NCBI GenBank assembly: GCA_001184205.1
Contig: LBMP01000005.1
Location: forward strand, 310,001-374,000
Length of the DNA: 64,000 nucleotides
Reading direction: 5' to 3'
Source of the DNA: Desulfocarbo indianensis
Lineage (GTDB): Bacteria; Desulfobacterota; Desulfarculia; Desulfarculales; Desulfarculaceae
Shown here: positions 60,450 to 64,000 of the stretch, in pieces
Position numbering within the stretch: the stretch's first letter is position 1
Layout: every line of letters begins with the position of its first letter
The notes under the pieces: generated by a model
What the model saw: only the letters and a program-made list of their open reading frames with translations
The model's database searches: none
Told to the model about the DNA's origin: nothing
Position numbers and translations under genes: made by a program

Positions 60450-62141
60450 CTAGCTTTCAATGGGCAGCCTGATGATGAAGGTGGCGCCCGCGCCCTCCTG
60501 ACTCTCCACGGCGATGTCGCCGCCCATTTTGTCGATGATGCCGAAACAAATGCTCAGGCCCAGGCCGGTGCCCTTGCCCACCGGCTTGGTGGTGAAGAAC
60601 GGACTGAATATCTTTTCCAGGTTTTCCTTGCTCACGCCCTGGCCGTTATCGCTGACCGCGATGACCGCCTTGCCGTTCTCCGAGGCGACCTTGACCTTCA
60701 CCGCGCCGCCCGAGGCGCCGTAGCGTTCGCTCGCCGCGTCAAAGGCGTTGTTGACCAGATTCAATATCACCTGTTGCAACTGGCCGGGATCGGCGCTCAC
60801 CGGCGGCAGGGGGCCGCTGATCTCCTTTTGCAGGACGATGCCGTTGACCTCGGCCTTCTTGGCCACCATCTCCAGGACCTCGGGCACGAAACGGGCCAGG
60901 TCCACGGCCTCGCTTTGGGTTTCCTTCTGCCGGGCGAACTTGAGGATGCCTTGGGTAATGCCGCCGCAGCGGTCCACCTGGAGCTTTATCTGGCGCATGG
61001 AATCCAGAACCTGCTCCATGTCCTCGTTCTCGGGCAGCTCCTGGCGCTCCCGCATTTCTTCAAGGATGGTTTCGATCAGGGTCTGCTCGGCTCGGATTAT
61101 CTGCAGCGGATTATTGATCTCATGGGCGAAGCCGGCGCTCATTTCGCCGATCTCCGCCAGGCGGCTGGCCATGATGAGCTGCTGGCCCAGTTCGCTCTTT
61201 TCCTGGTCGGCCGACTCCATGCGGCGGATGATGGAGCCGGTGAGGTAAAAGGCCATGGCCAGGATGCCGGCGCCTCCCACCAGGATGATCACCAAGCCCA
61301 GATAGGAGGCCGTGCGCAGGGAACTCATGGCGTCGCCCACCTCTTGCCGCACCACCAGTATCCACTTGTGGTCGTTCAGCCAGGCGGTGGCGTAGATGTA
61401 GGCCTCGCCGGAGGCCCCTTTGCGCACGAAGGATTCGACCTGGCCCTTGGGGGTCAGCTCGTGAAGGTTTTCCTGGTCCTTTTGCATCAGATCGCCGCCG
61501 GAGCGGCGCTCGGTCTGGAAGATGCCCTGGTCGTTGATGATGTAGGCCTCACCGGTCTTGCCCACCCGCACCTTTTCCACCATGTCGGTGAAGAACAGGG
61601 TGTCGATGGTGGCCCTGAGCACCCATTCGCCGCCGTTCTGACTGGCCTTCACCGCCACGATGAAGTGCGGCACCTTGCGGTAGCCCAGGAAGACGTCGCT
61701 TACGTAATAGCCCTTCTTCATCACCATTTGGAACCAGGGAGCGTCGCCGTATGACTTGCCCAGCAGTTGATAGGGCCCCTGATAGGCCACGTGGGTGCCA
61801 TTGGCGTCGAAAACGCCCAGGTCCACGAAGGCGGGGGAGGTCTTGCGCAGATCGTTGAAAACCTCGGTCAGCTTTTCCTTGCGGGTGAGTTGATCAAAGC
61901 TCACCGCGTCGGCCACGAAGGCCAAGTCGCTCTTGCGCTCATCCAAAAACATCTGAATGACCCGCCGGTGGTCGGTGGCGATGCGGGTCATGCGGGCGTG
62001 GGCGTCGCTCTGCAAGGCGCTGGTGAACTGATAATAGCCAATGGCCATCACCAAGAGAAAAGGAATGCCCGGCACCACGATCATGGTGGCCAGTATCTTA
62101 TTTTTCAGGGCCTTGTAGGGTTGTTTCGCCTGGTGCTCCAT
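60450..62141 (-). CDS. dCache-type sensor histidine kinase
   Basis: A 563-residue membrane kinase. TM1 (~residues 18-38) and TM2 (~285-307) enclose a ~245-residue periplasmic sensor with YQGPYQLLGKSYGDAPWFQM and GKTGEAYIINDQGIFQTERR, typical of double-Cache domains that bind small carboxylates or amino acids. The kinase core has phosphoacceptor His in GEMSAGFAHEINNPLQII, N box NLVNNAFDAA, DNGQGV and GKGTGLGLSI. It heads the minus-strand cluster with the regulator and transporter, so it probably senses the transported compound. Confidence 0.94.
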   Translation of the reverse strand: MEHQAKQPYKALKNKILATMIVVPGIPFLLVMAIGYYQFTSALQSDAHARMTRIATDHRRVIQMFLDERKSDLAFVADAVSFDQLTRKEKLTEVFNDLRKTSPAFVDLGVFDANGTHVAYQGPYQLLGKSYGDAPWFQMVMKKGYYVSDVFLGYRKVPHFIVAVKASQNGGEWVLRATIDTLFFTDMVEKVRVGKTGEAYIINDQGIFQTERRSGGDLMQKDQENLHELTPKGQVESFVRKGASGEAYIYATAWLNDHKWILVVRQEVGDAMSSLRTASYLGLVIILVGGAGILAMAFYLTGSIIRRMESADQEKSELGQQLIMASRLAEIGEMSAGFAHEINNPLQIIRAEQTLIETILEEMRERQELPENEDMEQVLDSMRQIKLQVDRCGGITQGILKFARQKETQSEAVDLARFVPEVLEMVAKKAEVNGIVLQKEISGPLPPVSADPGQLQQVILNLVNNAFDAASERYGASGGAVKVKVASENGKAVIAVSDNGQGVSKENLEKIFSPFFTTKPVGKGTGLGLSICFGIIDKMGGDIAVESQEGAGATFIIRLPIES

Positions 62142-62403
62142 GTGTGCCCGCCTCTCCTTTCTGGGTTGGCCGCCGCGCCAGCACGCAGCTTAGCCGAGTG
62201 ATTCCAGCTTAGTGAAAGCAGGGCAAGTAGGAAATGAGGCCCAAACCTCAATTACGGGCGCCAACCCACCTATTTTGGCGCACTCTTATCCCCCAGGTTT
62301 CAGGGCCTGATTCGGGTTTTAGGCACTTTAATCTTTTATCTTAATATGTTATGCAGGATGGCCAAAAGAAAAGGCGGATTGGGGTCTTGGCCCCAGACCA
62401 GAA
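62142..62403. other. Gap upstream of sensor kinase
   Basis: No gene seen. Toward the kinase start (62141) the minus strand has GAAAGGAGAGG, a good ribosome-binding site. Part of it is A/T-rich (62325-62352), unlike its surroundings. I looked for sigma-54 and sigma-70 boxes on the minus strand and found no convincing pair. Confidence 0.4.
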
Positions 62404-62431
62404 GCGCCGGGGCCTTGAGCGGCCCCGGCGC
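62404..62431 (-). terminator. Hairpin terminator after iorB
   Basis: A perfect 11-base stem, GCGCCGGGGCC (62404-62414) with GGCCCCGGCGC (62421-62431), loop TTGAGC, 20 bases after the iorB stop on the minus strand. No T-run, but very stable. Confidence 0.6.
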
Positions 62432-62451
62432 GGGATGAACGGAAGGCTGTT

Positions 62452-63045
62452 TTAGGCCGCCGCGGCGGCCTTGAAGCCCAGATCGAAAGCGGCCAGATTG
62501 GCCTGGGTGAACCGCTCCTTGGTGTTCTGGCGGATCATTTTCTTGATGGATTTAACCGGCACATCCAGCTCGCCCCTGGCGAACAGGGCGCCCAGCATGA
62601 CCATGTTGAGGCTCAAGGGGTTCTTGGCCTGCTCGGCCAGGTCCTGGCCGTCGAAAGCCACCACCTTTTTCACCTTTTTGCGCAGGACGGCCACCGATTC
62701 CTCGGGCGGGGGATAGGCGGCGGCGCCGATGGCCACCGTGAAGGGCGGCAAGGCCCTGGTGCTGGTTATCACCAGGGTGTCCCGGTTGCACTTGCCCAAA
62801 AGGCGCAGGGCTTCCAGGGGCTCGAAGCTCATGAGGATATCGGCCTCGCCGGCGGATACGATGGGGCTTTTGGCGCCGCCCAGAATCACCGCCGATTCCA
62901 CCACGCCGCCGCGCTGGGCCATGCCGTGAATCTCGCTCACCACCACGGGCAGGCCGGCGTCCAGGGCCGCCATGCCCAGAAGGTTGCTGGCTAGGAGGTT
63001 TCCCTGGCCGCCCACGGCTACGTTAACTATGCGCTGGGTTTTCAT
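62452..63045 (-). CDS. iorB: Indolepyruvate:ferredoxin oxidoreductase beta subunit
   Basis: A 197-residue subunit of the IorAB/2-oxoacid oxidoreductase gamma-domain type: VNVAVGGQGNLLASNLLGMA near the N-terminus, HGMAQRGGVVESAV, and LMSFEPLEALR. It pairs with IorA to oxidise aryl-2-oxoacids (indolepyruvate, phenylpyruvate) to acyl-CoA and reduced ferredoxin, in aromatic amino-acid use. It is 15 bases downstream of iorA. Length is typical. Confidence 0.93.
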   Translation of the reverse strand: MKTQRIVNVAVGGQGNLLASNLLGMAALDAGLPVVVSEIHGMAQRGGVVESAVILGGAKSPIVSAGEADILMSFEPLEALRLLGKCNRDTLVITSTRALPPFTVAIGAAAYPPPEESVAVLRKKVKKVVAFDGQDLAEQAKNPLSLNMVMLGALFARGELDVPVKSIKKMIRQNTKERFTQANLAAFDLGFKAAAAA

Positions 63046-63060
63046 GGTTACTCCTCCCGC

Positions 63061-64000
63061 CTAGGCTTTCACCGGCAATATGGCGTTTTCCGGGCATATC
63101 TGGGCGCAAAGCGCGCAGCCGATGCATTGCAGGCTGTTGATCTTGGCCTTGCCGTTTTCCAGGAACATGGCCGGACAGGCCACCTTCTTGATGCAGTCCA
63201 GATGACCCTTGCACTTGGCCTCGCTCACCTGGAAGGGCTTCCTGGTCTTGGGAGCCACCCGGCGGGCGTACAGGGGGCAGAGCTCCTTGGAGATGACGAC
63301 GCTCACCCCCTGGAACTCCACGGCCTCTTTTATGGCGGCGATGGACGACTTGGTCTTCAGGGGCTTGATGGTGGTCACGTGCTGCACGCCCAGGCCGCGC
63401 ACCACGCCCTCGATGTCGATATGGGTGGTGCTGTCGCCGATCTTTTCGGTGTCCACCCCCGGATGGGGCTGGTGGCCGGTCATGGCGGTGGTGCCGTTGT
63501 CCAGAATCACCAGGGTGAAGTTATGGTTGTTGTGCACCGCGTTGGCCAGGCCGGTGAGGCCGGAATGGAAAAAGGTGGAATCGCCGATGAAGCTGACCAC
63601 CTTCTGCCCGGTGGCCCGGGAAATGCCGCCGGAGCTGGAGACGCTGGAGCCCATACAGATCAGGAAATCGGCCATGCTGATGGGCGGCAACAGGCCCAGG
63701 GTGTAGCAGCCGATGTCGGTGGGGTAGACGGCGTCCTGGCCCAGCACCTCCTTGACCGCGTAATAAGTGGCGCGGTGGGGACAGCCGGCGCACAGGTTGG
63801 GCGGCCGGCCCGGCAGGGCGGGCAGCCCCTTGGGGCTCACGGGGGTGGTGTTTTTATATTTGAAGCCGAAGGTCTTGGCCAGCACCTGGCGCACCAGGCG
63901 CGGGTTGTACTCAAAGGCCCGGCTGAAGAAATCGGGCGCGGCCACGTCCACGCTCTGGGCGGGGACCTTGTCGCTCTTGCCCACGATCTCCACCTTGATC
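63061..64000 (-). CDS. iorA: Indolepyruvate:ferredoxin oxidoreductase alpha subunit, C-terminal part
   Basis: The last ~313 residues of IorA; the 5' end lies beyond the window. CAGCPHRATYYAVKEVL and FIGDSTFFHSGLTGLANAV form the thiamine-diphosphate-binding region, and the end holds two 4Fe-4S motifs, the second CIGCALCAQICP (four Cys) and the first around CKGHLDCIKKVACPAMF. The frame is open to the edge; no start can be set. Coupled with iorB. Oxygen-sensitive chemistry fits an anaerobe. Confidence 0.94.
   Translation of the reverse strand, partial: IKVEIVGKSDKVPAQSVDVAAPDFFSRAFEYNPRLVRQVLAKTFGFKYKNTTPVSPKGLPALPGRPPNLCAGCPHRATYYAVKEVLGQDAVYPTDIGCYTLGLLPPISMADFLICMGSSVSSSGGISRATGQKVVSFIGDSTFFHSGLTGLANAVHNNHNFTLVILDNGTTAMTGHQPHPGVDTEKIGDSTTHIDIEGVVRGLGVQHVTTIKPLKTKSSIAAIKEAVEFQGVSVVISKELCPLYARRVAPKTRKPFQVSEAKCKGHLDCIKKVACPAMFLENGKAKINSLQCIGCALCAQICPENAILPVKA

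Noticed and set aside
62142-62350. Sigma-54 or sigma-70 promoter of the dCache kinase cluster
   Set aside because: GG-N10 on the minus strand is followed by TG rather than GC, and no -35/-10 pair with 16-18 bases spacing was convincing.

Overview
This window is high-GC chromosomal DNA of a Gram-negative, anaerobic bacterium. It carries outer-membrane biogenesis genes (lptD, a two-domain patatin/barrel protein, a porin), flagellar flgL behind a sigma-54 promoter, indolepyruvate:ferredoxin oxidoreductase (iorAB), a siroheme/heme gene pair and several phosphorelay proteins. Together with composition and gene style this suggests a Desulfobacterota (former deltaproteobacterium), perhaps near Desulfarculales. 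That placement is inference; no rRNA is present. Coding density is very high, many neighbours overlap by 4 bases (ATGA, TTGA, GTGA), and no insertion sequence, prophage or CRISPR array is visible.

Layout. 1-4.9 kb: peptidoglycan recycling, with NagZ and two related lipoproteins on the minus strand, divergent from a sugar-1-phosphate nucleotidyltransferase and a sugar kinase resembling MurU/AmgK. 4.9-14.2 kb: der, gmhA, a deoxyhypusine-synthase-like gene, an FmdB zinc ribbon, hemC, a cobA/hemD fusion, a UvrD/PcrA helicase and folC. 14.3-21.8 kb: lptD, rplM-rpsI (with a clear promoter and terminator), argC, a patatin/barrel protein and truA. 22.0-22.4 kb: a repeat-rich gap. 22.4-31.1 kb: mutL, miaA, a FlgT-like secreted protein, tRNA-Val(GAC), thrS, infC (AUA start), rpmI, rplT and pheS, ending in two near-identical terminators around a 123-bp palindrome, with no pheT. 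31.2-49.7 kb: a SagB-type oxidoreductase, GH57 glycosidase, AI-2E transporter, DsbA-like protein, stand-alone AICAR transformylase, MscS channel, nadK, a histidine kinase, rhomboid protease, miaB, a bifunctional-nuclease-family protein, a REC-GGDEF protein, two PHP phosphoesterases and a cysteine-cluster protein. 49.8-52.7 kb: a very large flgL. 52.7-55.2 kb: a metallo-beta-lactamase-fold hydrolase, a small protein and a GAF histidine kinase.

55.3-62.1 kb is the most unusual block. A minus-strand cluster runs from a dCache-type sensor kinase through a REC-only regulator, a 43-residue single-span membrane protein, a DASS/SLC13 transporter with a ~120-residue hydrophilic insert, and a REC-CBS regulator, to a coiled-coil porin. 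Neither regulator has a DNA-binding domain, so I propose that the phosphorelay acts on the transporter or on another protein rather than on a promoter. The window ends inside iorA.

Other non-coding signals are a 113-bp dispersed repeat present in two inverted copies (22.1 and 41.4 kb), palindromic hairpin elements, and an intrinsic terminator at 42.7 kb with no gene ahead of it on the same strand, which may mark a small RNA or a leader.
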